A stretch of DNA of 64,000 nt from the NCBI GenBank assembly GCA_016927425.1, contig JAFGMR010000020.1, positions 44,800-108,799 on the forward strand. Direction: 5' to 3'. Origin of the DNA: Methanotrichaceae archaeon (GTDB lineage: Archaea; Halobacteriota; Methanosarcinia; Methanotrichales; Methanotrichaceae). The notes under the pieces are model-generated. The model saw only the letters and a program-made list of their open reading frames with translations. It did no database searches and was not told where the DNA came from. Positions 17,363 to 26,663 of this stretch are shown here, in pieces; position 1 is the stretch's first letter; every line of letters starts with the position of its first letter. The translations under genes were made by a program, and so were the position numbers.

Positions 17363-18607
17363 ATGCAGTTCCTCACCCTCTACCCCTTCCTCCTCTCCAT
17401 GCTCATTGGAGCCCTGATAGGCACCGAGCGACAGCGCCGGCTCGCCCAGGAGAGGATCCGAGGAGTTGCTGGCCTGCGCACGTTCACGCTCATCGCAATG
17501 CTAGGAACGCTATCCTCCAAGCTCGCGGAGACCTATGGTCCCTTCTTCGCACTCGCAGCGCTCGCGAGCTTCGTCGTCCTGATTGGTATCAGCTACTCAG
17601 CCTCTGTCAGCGCCCAGCATCGCCTCGACCTCACAGGCGCAGTTGCCGCCGTGATCACATTCGCACTTGGGTTGCTCTGCGGGATCGAGGAGTCGAGCCT
17701 GCTTGCCGTGGCGCTAGGTATAATCACAACCTGGGTCCTTGCGACGAAGGCGATCACGCATAGATACGTGGAGGCCCTGACCGAGGCCGACCTCCTCGAC
17801 ACTCTCAAGATGGGCCTGATGGCGCTTGTGATCTACCCCCTCCTTCCAGAAGAGACAATCGATCCCCTGGGCGTCCTAAGCCTTAGGAAGATCTGGCTCA
17901 TGGTGGTCCTCGTCAGCCTGATCGGCTACGTCGGCTACATACTCATCCGTATACTTGGCACCCGAAGGGGTCTATCGCTTACAGGCGTGTTTGGAGGGCT
18001 CGTATCGAGCACTGCGGTTACAATGGCGATGGCCTCTGAAGTCAGGGCGCAAAGGGAGATTTGTGCAACTGCCGTCTTTGCAGCTGCAATTGCGAGCTGC
18101 ACCATGTTTCCCCGGATGCTCTTCATCGTCCTCGTGGTCAATCGGGAGCTCTTCTTGGACCTTCTGCCCAGCCTTTCTGCGATGACTATTCTAGGAGTAG
18201 GCCTTGCCTTCCTTCTCCTGAGGGAGAAGGGCGAAGGCGGAAAGGATATCGGCCTTGACGATCCCTTCCGCATCGTCCCGGCCCTGAAGTTCGGGGCCTT
18301 CTTTGCCTTCATCCTCCTCATATCGAAGATCGCAACGATCCACTTTGGGGATGCTGGCACTTACGCTGCAAGCATCATATCAGGGCTTGCCGACGTCGAT
18401 GCCATAACCCTCTCGCTCGCAACGCTTGCCCACTCCGGCCTCAGCCCGGATGTGGCGGTGAAGGCAATTATAATGGCAGCCATAACAAATACCCTCGTCA
18501 AGCTCACGATCGCGTACATTCTTGGGAGCAGGGAGTTTGGAGGCCGGATGGCAATGATCCTCCTGCCTACTGCAGCAGTCGGAATCCTCGTGGCCCTGGC
18601 GTTCTAG
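17363..18607 (+). CDS. MgtC/SapB and DUF4010 fused membrane protein
   Basis: 414 aa, largely hydrophobic. The N-terminal MgtC/SapB-like part has LIGALIGTERQRR and a RTFTLIAMLGTLSS motif. The C-terminal DUF4010-like half has GLVSSTAVTMAMASEVR and DVDAITLSLATLAHSG. About 11-12 membrane helices are likely. MgtC-type proteins are tied to magnesium homeostasis and ATP-synthase inhibition in bacteria; the role of the fused archaeal form is not settled. Start ATG at 17363 follows a GATTGAGAGGG stretch. Confidence 0.85.
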   Translation: MQFLTLYPFLLSMLIGALIGTERQRRLAQERIRGVAGLRTFTLIAMLGTLSSKLAETYGPFFALAALASFVVLIGISYSASVSAQHRLDLTGAVAAVITFALGLLCGIEESSLLAVALGIITTWVLATKAITHRYVEALTEADLLDTLKMGLMALVIYPLLPEETIDPLGVLSLRKIWLMVVLVSLIGYVGYILIRILGTRRGLSLTGVFGGLVSSTAVTMAMASEVRAQREICATAVFAAAIASCTMFPRMLFIVLVVNRELFLDLLPSLSAMTILGVGLAFLLLREKGEGGKDIGLDDPFRIVPALKFGAFFAFILLISKIATIHFGDAGTYAASIISGLADVDAITLSLATLAHSGLSPDVAVKAIIMAAITNTLVKLTIAYILGSREFGGRMAMILLPTAAVGILVALAF

Positions 18608-18689
18608 GAGAAGCCTGCGTAGAGACGGTTCGGCCGAAGAAGGCGACGCTCAAATCCTTTGGACGTTGCAGAAGCGCGAAAGAGAAGAT

Positions 18690-18762
18690 GGGCCCGACGC
18701 GATTCGAACGCGTGATCCCCGCCGTGTAAGGGCGATGTCATAACCAGCTAGACCACGGGCCC
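18690..18762 (-). tRNA. tRNA-Val (TAC)
   Basis: Minus-strand cloverleaf with acceptor GGGCCCG/CGGGCCC, D-arm GGTCTAGCTGGTTATGAC, anticodon stem CGCC/GGCG with loop CTTACAC (anticodon TAC), and T-arm GCGTTCGAATCGC. No intron, and CCA is not encoded. Confidence 0.92.
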
Positions 18763-18987
18763 TCGCCAGCACCACTCATAATTCTGGTGATATTAGATTC
18801 TATCGCTCCGATCTTGGCAGCGAGAGGAAAGGAAGATGGATGCCTCGCTGCTTAACATGGTAGCAGCGAGGTGAGAGATCGAGGCCGCGCAGAGGGCATC
18901 GATCACCCGTCCAAGAAAGCAATGGAGATGCAAGATGCTGCTGGTGCATACCTGAATCTTCCCATCAGCTATCCTTTGGCCTTCCCC
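18763..18987. other. Intergenic region, no gene seen
   Basis: About 225 bases between tRNA-Val and the symporter gene end. I see no conserved frame or repeat. Confidence 0.4.
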
Positions 18988-20529
18988 TCAGCTTCCCCTC
19001 TGCCGGATGAAGGGGCCGGTTAGGGTCTCATCCAACACCTTCTTTGACGGCGGAGCGGTCATGAGGCTCACAACCACCATCACTATTATCGCCAGAGCAA
19101 AGCCGTATATGCTGAAGTGCATGGGGAGCGGGGCGATGAACTTGTGATAGTATCCAGCTCCGACGGCCCCCAGGAGTCCGAGCACCATCGAGTAGATAGC
19201 GCCCTCCCTCGTTGCCCTTCGCCAGTACAGGCCTGCGAGGACCGGGACGACGAACGTTGCGAGCATTACGCCTATTCCCATCCAGATCAAGAAGGCCAGC
19301 AGCTCGGGCGGATTGCTCCAGGCAAGGGCCAAAGTGACGATCGCCGAGATCGCAACCGCCACACGGCTGATGAAGGTGATCTTGCGGTCGGATGCATTCT
19401 TGTTGAAGAACATCCTGTAGATATCCCAGCCGACGTAGCTTCCTATTGTGAGCATCAGGCGGTCGGTCGTCGACATCACTGCGGAGAGGACGATGACTGC
19501 GATCAGAGGGCCTGCGAATCCCGGGAAGGCATCCATAGAGCTCACTATGAAGCAGTAGTCCGAGGGATTGCTCACACCTGTGGGAAGGGTGATTATGCCG
19601 TCTTGGACCATGGACCTCGATGCGAAGCCTATGATCTTTACGAGGTACATCACGACCAGGTAGATCACGAAGGCGGCGACGGGCGACCAGCGAAAGAGCT
19701 TCTCATCCTTCGCCGAGAAGACGTTGTTTATAACGTGGGGGGCGGTCGCGAGGCCGAAGGTGAGGAGGAAGAAGAACGAGACTATGTACTCCGGCGTCAT
19801 GAAGGCATAGCCTGCGTAAGGAGGATGCATCTGGGGATACCAGAGTTTGAGGAAGTTGGGGTCGATGCTGTAAAGGACGGCGTTGATATGGGTCATCCCC
19901 CCTGCGGCCTGGATGATAGCTGGACCCACCAGCAGGACGCCTCCAAGGATCATCAGCCCCTGCACAAGCGCGATCCAGGCAACCGCGTAGAGGCCTCCCA
20001 GTATCACATAGACCATCACTATCACAGCGCCCAGGACCAGCGCCTCGCTGTAGGAGATCTTCAGAAGCCAGCTTAGGACCATGCTGATCGAGACGTACTG
20101 GCCTACCAGGTAGATGAGGGAGACCAGTATCCCTGCAACCGCAGAGATTCCTCGAATGATGCTTGGGCTATAGAACCTGTGGGCGAGGTAGTCTTGAAGC
20201 GTCATATATCCCGTCTTGCTGGCAATGGCATGGAGCTTCACTCCATAGGCCAGTATGACGAATGATGCGCTCAGGGGAACGAAGATCTGCTCCCAGATGG
20301 TGGGCCAGCCTGCGACGTATCCGAGGCCGCTTACTCCAAGGATCGTCATGCCGCTGCAGATGCTCGCAACGATCATCAGAGTAAAGACCCAGAAGCCGAG
20401 GCTTCTTCCTGCCACGATGAAGTCCTCGGAGGACTTGATCTTCCTGGATGTCCATGCCCCTATGGCGAGCAGTCCCACCAGGTATATTCCCACGATTGTG
20501 GCCATCTGCATATCCACTTGAATCACCAC
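18988..20529 (-). CDS. Sodium:solute symporter (SSS family)
   Basis: 513 aa with about 13 membrane helices and SSS-family features: the DFIVAGRSLGFWVF start region, TLQDYLAHRFYSPSIIRG, GGLYAVAWIALVQGLMI, and LSAVMSTTDRLMLTIGSYVGWDIYR, which contains the Na2-site Ser/Thr region. It brings a small solute into the cell with Na+. In an acetate-using methanogen an acetate or other organic-acid substrate is a fair guess, not shown by sequence. The start may be GTG 20529, GTG 20526 or ATG 20511. The first two overlap the stop of the small hydrophobic frame upstream. Confidence 0.88.
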   Translation of the reverse strand: MVIQVDMQMATIVGIYLVGLLAIGAWTSRKIKSSEDFIVAGRSLGFWVFTLMIVASICSGMTILGVSGLGYVAGWPTIWEQIFVPLSASFVILAYGVKLHAIASKTGYMTLQDYLAHRFYSPSIIRGISAVAGILVSLIYLVGQYVSISMVLSWLLKISYSEALVLGAVIVMVYVILGGLYAVAWIALVQGLMILGGVLLVGPAIIQAAGGMTHINAVLYSIDPNFLKLWYPQMHPPYAGYAFMTPEYIVSFFFLLTFGLATAPHVINNVFSAKDEKLFRWSPVAAFVIYLVVMYLVKIIGFASRSMVQDGIITLPTGVSNPSDYCFIVSSMDAFPGFAGPLIAVIVLSAVMSTTDRLMLTIGSYVGWDIYRMFFNKNASDRKITFISRVAVAISAIVTLALAWSNPPELLAFLIWMGIGVMLATFVVPVLAGLYWRRATREGAIYSMVLGLLGAVGAGYYHKFIAPLPMHFSIYGFALAIIVMVVVSLMTAPPSKKVLDETLTGPFIRQRGS

Positions 20530-20615
20530 CTCAAGGCCCAGAGAAGCAGTATCAAGCTGATCAGTACCGGAATTAGTGTTATCCCTATTAGTGTCTCAGT
20601 TGGCAGCCCAAATAT
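20523..20615 (-). CDS. Tiny hydrophobic peptide upstream of the symporter (accessory-peptide candidate)
   Basis: A 30-codon frame, (M)FGLPTETLIGITLIPVLISLILLLWALRW, forms a single membrane helix. It ends in a TGA that overlaps the symporter start. A perfect-looking GGAGG lies 7-8 bases before the first codon, but that codon is ATA instead of ATG. Small single-helix companions of SSS transporters are known in other prokaryotes. Evidence is the ribosome-binding site, hydrophobicity and coupling. Confidence 0.5.
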   Translation of the reverse strand: MFGLPTETLIGITLIPVLISLILLLWALRW

Positions 20616-20747
20616 GGTGATCCCTCCATGATATGTAACGCGGTGGCGTGTTTCAAAGTATCATATAAAGATAACCGTAGCCTCCCATCTGCGGCTGCCA
20701 TGCCCCGGCATGACAGCCTTTTTTAGGGAGGAGGGCGATAGCGATGG

Positions 20748-21593
20748 ATGATGAGCCATCATACGGCCCCAGGCCTGAGCGAGGAGGGAGATGGATTGAA
20801 GCTTCTTTGCGACTCCATGGCTCGAGGCGTCTCCAAGGCCATCTCTGCCATGATCGGAAACCCTGCAAGCGGAGCTTTTCTGAGGATGGGGGCGGACGGC
20901 ACGCCGACGAAGTCCATAGACAAGGTCGCAGAGGATGCCGCCCTCTCCCCACTAGAGGGTAGCGGCATGGGATTTCGGGTGCTCAGCGAGGAGCTAGGGG
21001 AGGCAGTCATTGGAGGGGGCGTCCCCGACTACTTCTTACATCTCGATCCCCTCGACGGAACCTACAACGCCGTTTCTGGGATTCCATTCTACTCGATATC
21101 CATATTCATCAGCAACGAGGAGATCAGCTTTGGTTACGTCTACGAGATTCCGCGTGAGATCTGCTACTATGCCGAGGCCGGCCGGGGATCTTGGATGGAG
21201 GCAGGCGGAACCGTCACTCAGCTGGCGGTCTCGCGAACGGGGGCGCTCAAGGACTTCAGCGTCTCGGCGTATACGATACGCCCCAATACCAGGAGGATAG
21301 TCCCCCTAGGGGACAAGGTCCGGCGCATAAGGACGCTTGGGAGCACATCGATTGAGCTCTGCCTCCTTGCATCGTCCAAGCTCGACGCCTTCGTGGACCT
21401 GCGCGGTGCTCTAAGAGTCGTCGATGTTGCGGCTGGATGTCTGATCGTGCAAGAGGCGGGAGGGATGGTGAGCGACGGGCGAGGAGAGCCCATCCAGCTC
21501 AGGCTGGATATGTGGCAGAGGGGGTTGATGGTTGCCTCAAATGGCATCCTCCACAGGGAGCTCTTGGATCTCATTGGAGGGGATGGGGATTAG
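20748..21593 (+). CDS. Inositol monophosphatase / fructose-1,6-bisphosphatase family enzyme
   Basis: 281 aa with the Mg2+-dependent phosphatase motifs: SEELGEAV (metal-binding Glu), DPLDGTYNAVSGIPFY and the late VVDVAAGCLIVQEAGG. Archaeal members often act on both inositol-1-phosphate and fructose-1,6-bisphosphate, so it may serve gluconeogenesis or inositol-lipid and osmolyte synthesis. The stop overlaps the NAD kinase start by 11 bases, and such IMPase-NAD kinase pairing (fused in some archaea) supports the call. A TATA-like ATCATATAAAGA lies about 90 bases upstream. Confidence 0.87.
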   Translation: MMSHHTAPGLSEEGDGLKLLCDSMARGVSKAISAMIGNPASGAFLRMGADGTPTKSIDKVAEDAALSPLEGSGMGFRVLSEELGEAVIGGGVPDYFLHLDPLDGTYNAVSGIPFYSISIFISNEEISFGYVYEIPREICYYAEAGRGSWMEAGGTVTQLAVSRTGALKDFSVSAYTIRPNTRRIVPLGDKVRRIRTLGSTSIELCLLASSKLDAFVDLRGALRVVDVAAGCLIVQEAGGMVSDGRGEPIQLRLDMWQRGLMVASNGILHRELLDLIGGDGD

Positions 21594-22395
21594 GATCGGC
21601 TTCGTCTCCAGGAACGATCCCGACTCGCTCCGGCTTGTCGAGAAGCTCGTGAAGCGGTTTGGCCCACGAGCCGAGATCATGGTCGATAGGGATGTCTCAA
21701 AGCAGATCGGTCTTGCGGGGCGGCCTGTGGAGGAGATGGATGCCGACTTCATCGTCTCAGTTGGCGGCGACGGAACCATTCTGCGGACGATCCATCGAAT
21801 GAAGGACCCAATCCCCATATTGGGGATAAACATGGGCACCGTCGGCTTTCTGGTGGATGTGGAGCCAACGGATGCGGTAAAGACCCTCGAGCATCTCCTA
21901 TTCGGATTCGAGGTAGATGAGAGGACGAGGCTCGAGATCTCGCTCGACGGAGAGATGCTCCCTCCGGCGACAAACGAGGTCGTCTTGATCACGGCAAGCC
22001 CAGCGAAGCTGCTTGACTTCCAGATAACCGTGGGAGGCTCACTTCTAGAGAGGCTTCGGGCGGACGGCATGATCTTTGCAACCTCCACTGGATCGACCGC
22101 TTACGCCATGTCTGCAGGAGGGCCTATAGTCGACCCCCGCGTCGACGCAATCGTGCTCGTCCCTGTCGCACCCTTCAAACTATCCGCACGTCCCTGGGTC
22201 ATCCCGGGTGATAGCGAGATCAAGGTCGAGCTCACGCTCCCTGGAAAGGAGGCCTTGGTTGTGATAGACGGCCAGAACATGCGCAATGTGACCGACAGAG
22301 ACGTAATCACAATTGGTCGCTCTCCCATTCCGGCGAGATTCGTTCGGGCCTCTCGGGACGGATTCTATGAGAAGGTCAAGACCAAGCTATCCTGA
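21583..22395 (+). CDS. nadK: NAD kinase
   Basis: About 270 aa from the ATG at 21583, which sits behind TTGGAGGGG inside the end of the phosphatase gene. Motifs are the GGDGT ATP site (FIVSVGGDGTILRTIH), NMGTVGFLVD, the ATSTGSTAYAMSAGGPIVDP loop that binds NAD, and APFKLSARPWV. It phosphorylates NAD to NADP using ATP or polyphosphate, feeding the NADPH pool that the F420H2:NADP oxidoreductase elsewhere in the window would use. Confidence 0.92.
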   Translation: MGIRIGFVSRNDPDSLRLVEKLVKRFGPRAEIMVDRDVSKQIGLAGRPVEEMDADFIVSVGGDGTILRTIHRMKDPIPILGINMGTVGFLVDVEPTDAVKTLEHLLFGFEVDERTRLEISLDGEMLPPATNEVVLITASPAKLLDFQITVGGSLLERLRADGMIFATSTGSTAYAMSAGGPIVDPRVDAIVLVPVAPFKLSARPWVIPGDSEIKVELTLPGKEALVVIDGQNMRNVTDRDVITIGRSPIPARFVRASRDGFYEKVKTKLS

Positions 22396-22413
22396 TCTCC
22401 TATCGAGTCCAAG

Positions 22414-22950
22414 CTATCCCGATCTTCTCTCCACGATCTCGCGTCCCCTCTCGAGTATCATCACCATCTCGTCTATGCTGTACTGGCCCATAAGATCGAT
22501 TGTGCGGGAGACCTTCTCGTAGAATTCCCTGATCATCGTGATCCTCTTCAGGAGATCTTCGTCCTCGTGCTCCATCAGGTACCTCTCCGACTGGTCCATG
22601 GCGCGACTGAGCAGCTCCACCTCCCTTCGGACCGTGTTCATCATTGCAAGGCGAAGAGTATCCGGAGCATTCACTATGAGGTAGAGGTGTCTCTTGTCTC
22701 CGGGCTTGACGACCCTTCGAACGAATCCCAGCCTCTCGAGAAGGCTCATATTTGCGCTTACAGTCGACTTGCTGTAGCCGGTCTCGGCCACGAGATCGTC
22801 CATCGAGCGAGGCTCATCTGCGAGGAAGAGCGAGCCCCTGAGGACGCCTACAGCATCGCCGTATCCCTTCAGCTTGGCTGACTGGATGCAAGCATCTGTT
22901 ATGTAGCCCTGTACCACCTCCCTCGGAGAGGCCAAATCATCGCTGTTCAT
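22414..22950 (-). CDS. GbsR/MarR-type transcriptional regulator
   Basis: About 178 aa (ATG 22950; a GTG at 22968 is possible). A winged helix-turn-helix (MDDLVAETGYSKSTVSANMSLLERLGFVRRVVKPGDKRHLYLI) is followed by a helical dimerisation tail, as in GbsR-like MarR proteins. It is divergent from an RND exporter. The shared 90-bp gap carries repeats and a perfect palindrome (see 22980-23023), so it probably controls the exporter and itself. Confidence 0.82.
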   Translation of the reverse strand: MNSDDLASPREVVQGYITDACIQSAKLKGYGDAVGVLRGSLFLADEPRSMDDLVAETGYSKSTVSANMSLLERLGFVRRVVKPGDKRHLYLIVNAPDTLRLAMMNTVRREVELLSRAMDQSERYLMEHEDEDLLKRITMIREFYEKVSRTIDLMGQYSIDEMVMILERGREIVERRSG

Positions 22951-22979
22951 CAATTTAGAGATGACCACAAGCTTTATCT

Positions 22980-23023
22980 ATGTTTCGCATGTTTCGGAAG
23001 TTCGATAATATCCGAATATTCGG
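22980..23023. promoter_or_regulatory. Candidate operator between regulator and RND exporter
   Basis: The gap holds a perfect 12-bp palindrome CCGAATATTCGG (23012-23023) and a direct repeat ATGTTTCG (22980-22987, 22989-22996). CGGAAGTTCG (22995-23004) adds a half-site-like element. MarR/GbsR dimers bind such palindromes. The sites lie just before the exporter ATG at 23040 and at the regulator's own start, where a repressor would block both. Confidence 0.5.
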
Positions 23024-23039
23024 TATCTGGTTGAATAAG

Positions 23040-25334
23040 ATGAGGAAGACGGAGAGGCTAGGCGTCTGGATCGCGGACAATCCCATGGTGATCATCGCTG
23101 CAGCTGCTGTGATCACCATACTGGCATTCCATTATGCCCAGGAGATCGAGATGCAGGGGATGGCGACGGAGAGCTTCGTTGGCAAGGACTCCCCCCTGTA
23201 TCAGATCTACGATCATCTCTTCGTGGAGCGCTTTGGATTCGAGTCCATAGTTGTGGTGATAGAGGGCGACGACGTCGCAAGGCGGGATGTGCTGGAGGCA
23301 GAGCTTCGTCTATCCGACGGGATGATGGGAGCACCGGGCGTCCTTGCCACAAATGGCATTGCAGATATCGTGGCGGAAGCGGCCGAGGCGCGAGATGGCA
23401 AACGAGCGATCCCGGATCAGGAATCGATCGATGCGATTCTTGCTTCCATCGATCCAATCATGATCGAGAGCATTATGCCTGACCGCAGGCATACCATGTT
23501 CGCCGTGGAGATGCCCATGTATCTGAGCGACGATGAGATGCGGGAGATCATGATTGAGACCGAAGGCCAGATGATGCTCGCAAAGTTCCCTCCTGACGTC
23601 GGCCTCGTTGTTACGGGAAGCCCGGCCCTGAGCAACTCCATCATGGAGGAGATGACAAAGAGCAACGGCCCCTTGCTTATGCTTGCTGGAGTCCTCATGG
23701 TCTTTGCCCTTCTGCTGGTATTTCGCCATGTAAGGTGGCCACTCCTGCCCATACCGATCGTCTTCCTCGGCATCATCTGGACCTTTGGTGCCATGGGCTT
23801 TCTGCATATCCCGATGACCATGGTCTCCATGTCCGCCTTTCCCGTGCTCATAGGAATCGGCATCGACTACGCAATACAGTTCCACAACCGCATCGACGAG
23901 GAGTTCGGAAAGGCGGGGTCACCAGTGAAGGCCGTGATCTCGACGGTCAATAACACGGCAATACCTGTCATGATCGCGCTCTCGATTACCGCTGCGGGTT
24001 TCGTTTCCCTCCTGACATCATCGGTTCCCATGACGAGGGACTTCGGTTTGATCTGCCTCATTGGCCTCTTCATGTGCTATCTCTCCGCCCTATTCGTTGG
24101 AATAACCGTTCTCGCAGCAGTGGAGGCCAGAAACGGCCGAAAGAGAGGCGAGGTCGATGGGGCTTCGAAAGAATCGTTTGTGGGCTCCTACCTCGAGGGC
24201 ATGGCCGAGTTCTGCATCAATAGGTGGAAGGTCGTCTTGAGCCTTGCCTTCATTCTCGCCCTTGCTGGAAACTACGCAGACTCTCAGGTTGCAATCAACA
24301 CCGACTTCAAGACCTACATCCCCCAGGACATGCCCCCATTGGTGCATTTCTGGCACATGAGCGAGATATTCGGAGGATCGGACGAGATCAACCTGATAGT
24401 ACAGGCGGACGACGTGACAGACCCCCAGACCGTCAAATGGATGGACCGCTTCGGAAGCTATCTTCTTGGCTCAAGGGATCAGGTCTACGCGGTTAGCAGC
24501 ATAGCAACCCTTATGAAACAGGCAACCGGCGGGGAGATTCCCACTACGAGGACCGAGATCCGCGATTCATTCGAGGGGATACCCCCTCAATTGGTTTCGA
24601 AGAACGTGGATGGGCATGATACGGCCATAATCAGCCTGAATATCGGCGAGGCGGTGAGAGATCTGGGCGAGGAGGGGATAGACCGTCTACTCAAGGAGGT
24701 CGAGAAGGACATAGCCTGGTTTCCGCCCCCGCCCGGAGTATCGGTCCGGGAGTCGGGCGATCTGGTCGTGATGACGACGGTGATCGGGGCCCTTACAACA
24801 GGTCGAACTGAGATGACGCTCCTTGGTCTCGTCCTCATATTCGCAATCCTCCTGATCATATACAGGGATATGATCAAAGCCCTTCTCCCAGTCCTTCCAA
24901 TGCTCGTAGTGATCGGCTGGATGGGCGGCGTGATGTATCTGGGCAATATTCAGTATACGCCGCTCACAGCCACTCTCGGCGCCCTCATACTGGGCGTGGG
25001 CTCGGAGTACTCCATCCTCATGATGGAACGCTTCTACGAGGAGCTCGCCAAAGTAGGTGAACCAAGGGAGGCGCTGAAGACGGCAGTCAATCGCATCGGC
25101 TCGGCCTTGATCGCCTCGGGGATGACTACGGTCTTTGGCTTTGCCGCCCTCATATCCTCGCCATTCCTCATAACCAGCAACTTCGGCACGGTAACTGTGC
25201 TTGCGGTGATCTTCGCCTTGCTGACCACGTTCACGGTCTTTGCGGTTCTCATGTTGCGCCTGGAGATAAGGCGCAAAGCCTTCAAGGATCTCAAGCATCG
25301 CGTATTCAATTCTCAGAGGAGGACAACTCATTGA
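23040..25334 (+). CDS. RND/MMPL-family exporter (archaeal HAE3 type)
   Basis: About 764 aa from the ATG at 23040 (MRKTERLGVWIADNPMVI); the open frame upstream to 22980 crosses the putative operator. Two halves each contain an N-terminal helix, a large extracytoplasmic loop (SFVGKDSPLYQIYDHLFVERFG; KTYIPQDMPPLVHFWHMSEIFGG) and a five-helix block with the RND relay (FPVLIGIGIDYAIQFHNRIDEE; LGALILGVGSEYSILMMERFYEE). Such proteins move lipids or hydrophobic compounds using the proton or sodium gradient. The following gene encodes a secreted partner whose start overlaps this stop. Confidence 0.88.
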   Translation: MRKTERLGVWIADNPMVIIAAAAVITILAFHYAQEIEMQGMATESFVGKDSPLYQIYDHLFVERFGFESIVVVIEGDDVARRDVLEAELRLSDGMMGAPGVLATNGIADIVAEAAEARDGKRAIPDQESIDAILASIDPIMIESIMPDRRHTMFAVEMPMYLSDDEMREIMIETEGQMMLAKFPPDVGLVVTGSPALSNSIMEEMTKSNGPLLMLAGVLMVFALLLVFRHVRWPLLPIPIVFLGIIWTFGAMGFLHIPMTMVSMSAFPVLIGIGIDYAIQFHNRIDEEFGKAGSPVKAVISTVNNTAIPVMIALSITAAGFVSLLTSSVPMTRDFGLICLIGLFMCYLSALFVGITVLAAVEARNGRKRGEVDGASKESFVGSYLEGMAEFCINRWKVVLSLAFILALAGNYADSQVAINTDFKTYIPQDMPPLVHFWHMSEIFGGSDEINLIVQADDVTDPQTVKWMDRFGSYLLGSRDQVYAVSSIATLMKQATGGEIPTTRTEIRDSFEGIPPQLVSKNVDGHDTAIISLNIGEAVRDLGEEGIDRLLKEVEKDIAWFPPPPGVSVRESGDLVVMTTVIGALTTGRTEMTLLGLVLIFAILLIIYRDMIKALLPVLPMLVVIGWMGGVMYLGNIQYTPLTATLGALILGVGSEYSILMMERFYEELAKVGEPREALKTAVNRIGSALIASGMTTVFGFAALISSPFLITSNFGTVTVLAVIFALLTTFTVFAVLMLRLEIRRKAFKDLKHRVFNSQRRTTH

Positions 25335-26365
25335 AGCTAATGCTTGCTCTATGCATGATCTTGGCCCTGATGGCCTCGGCCCAGGGCGAGGACAACTACA
25401 TTCCCTCGGTCTCGGGGGAGAACTTCTGGACCTTTCATGGTTCCCCAGATCTGACTGCTGCGATCGGCGGCACGAACGAGTTCGACCGGGGGGAGACGGT
25501 AACCCTCTACGTCGACCTGATCAACTACGGCAGGTTGATGGGATTCGAGAAGGACAAGACCCCATCGTCCGCCGAGGATATGGCCCTCGCCGATAAGGAA
25601 GAGGATCTGGAGGATGCCAAGACGACAGCGATAGGTATCAAGGCGACTCTGGTATCCCCCAGCAACCTCATCGAGGTGAAGTCGGGAGACCAGGTCGTCG
25701 AGTCCCTCAAGGCGGGGGATAAGACCAATGAGCCCTTAAGGTTCACGATCCAGATCGCAAGCGATGCCCCTGCCGGGGAGTATCCGCTTCAACTGCGCCT
25801 TCAGTACGACTATCAGTATAACGTGGAGGTCGATGCAAACAAGCTCGATTCCGAGACCAACAAGCTCGTGGGCTTAAAGACGGCCTTCTGGTATCAGAAG
25901 GATAACCAGACGGTGACCGTCCCAGTGGTCGTGAAGCGCAAGGCCGACTTCGTCATAACGGCGGTCGAAGGCGAGATGCAGGCGGGGAAGAAGAACGAGA
26001 TCCTCGTTACCTACAAGAACATTGGGGAAGATGCGATCGAGGACGGCATAGCGAGGCTATCCATCTTCAAGCCGTTCTCCTCGACCGACGACCAGGCCTT
26101 CATCGGGAACCTGGGTCCGGGCGAGGAGATCACCGTCCGCTTCAAGCTGGATGTGGACTCCGATGCCACCCCCAAGCCTTACAGCATTAACAGCGAGATC
26201 AAGTACACCGATCTGAGGGGGGACACGGTGATATCGGAGAGCATGAAGATCCCGGTAACCGTAGCTGCCGCAGCGCAGTCCATGTTCTTCCCAATGGTGA
26301 TCGCGCTTGCAGTCATCCTCATAGGGGGAGGCTATCTGTATCAGAGGAGGAGAAAGAAGAGCTGA
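25331..26365 (+). CDS. Secreted/anchored NEW3-like domain protein (COG1361 type)
   Basis: 344 aa starting with TTG at 25331 (KLMLALCMILALMASAQG, a signal peptide). The start overlaps the exporter stop and follows AGAGGAGG. The mature part has two beta-sandwich, CARDB/NEW3-like regions (GETVTLYVDLINYGR...; GKKNEILVTYKNIGEDAIEDGIARLS...) and a C-terminal membrane helix with a basic tail (MFFPMVIALAVILIGGGYLYQRRRKKS). Coupling with the RND exporter suggests it is the external partner of that transporter. Confidence 0.8.
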   Translation: MKLMLALCMILALMASAQGEDNYIPSVSGENFWTFHGSPDLTAAIGGTNEFDRGETVTLYVDLINYGRLMGFEKDKTPSSAEDMALADKEEDLEDAKTTAIGIKATLVSPSNLIEVKSGDQVVESLKAGDKTNEPLRFTIQIASDAPAGEYPLQLRLQYDYQYNVEVDANKLDSETNKLVGLKTAFWYQKDNQTVTVPVVVKRKADFVITAVEGEMQAGKKNEILVTYKNIGEDAIEDGIARLSIFKPFSSTDDQAFIGNLGPGEEITVRFKLDVDSDATPKPYSINSEIKYTDLRGDTVISESMKIPVTVAAAAQSMFFPMVIALAVILIGGGYLYQRRRKKS

Positions 26366-26413
26366 GGCGCTTCTTGCGCCCATCCTCCTCTTCCATCTGT
26401 AGTCACATTTTAC

Positions 26414-26545
26414 CTAGCGGACGTCCTCCGCGACGCCCCGCCGCCACGGGCCAGTCCCCGACAGAGTCGCTATTTGTGCCTTCATACTGGCCTCGGGGTT
26501 GACGAGCGGCGAGTTTGCGAGCCTTGGCGGGAACTCGATCATGGC
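26414..26545 (-). pseudogene. Second DUF1156 methyltransferase fragment
   Basis: KAMIEFPPRLANSPLVNPEASMKAQ...GPWRRGVAEDVR repeats the segment [22 protein letters not shown]...GLAEDVR of the decayed methyltransferase at 3405-4190, on the opposite strand. Only about 45 codons survive. Two separated remnants of the same family point to repeated gain and loss, or to an earlier split by rearrangement. Confidence 0.6.
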
Positions 26546-26663
26546 CTTGGGCCTGACCTCCCACTCATTTAGCCTGGTCTCCCACTCTTTTAGGCACATA
26601 GAGCCGCAGCATATCGATCTGTTGTGCCTAATATGGCATATAAGCTATTTGTGATAATCAGCA

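Noticed and set aside
19117..20076. 319-codon plus-strand frame
   Set aside because: Antisense shadow of the sodium symporter; composition (many Glu, His, Arg) is typical of the complement of membrane-helix codons.
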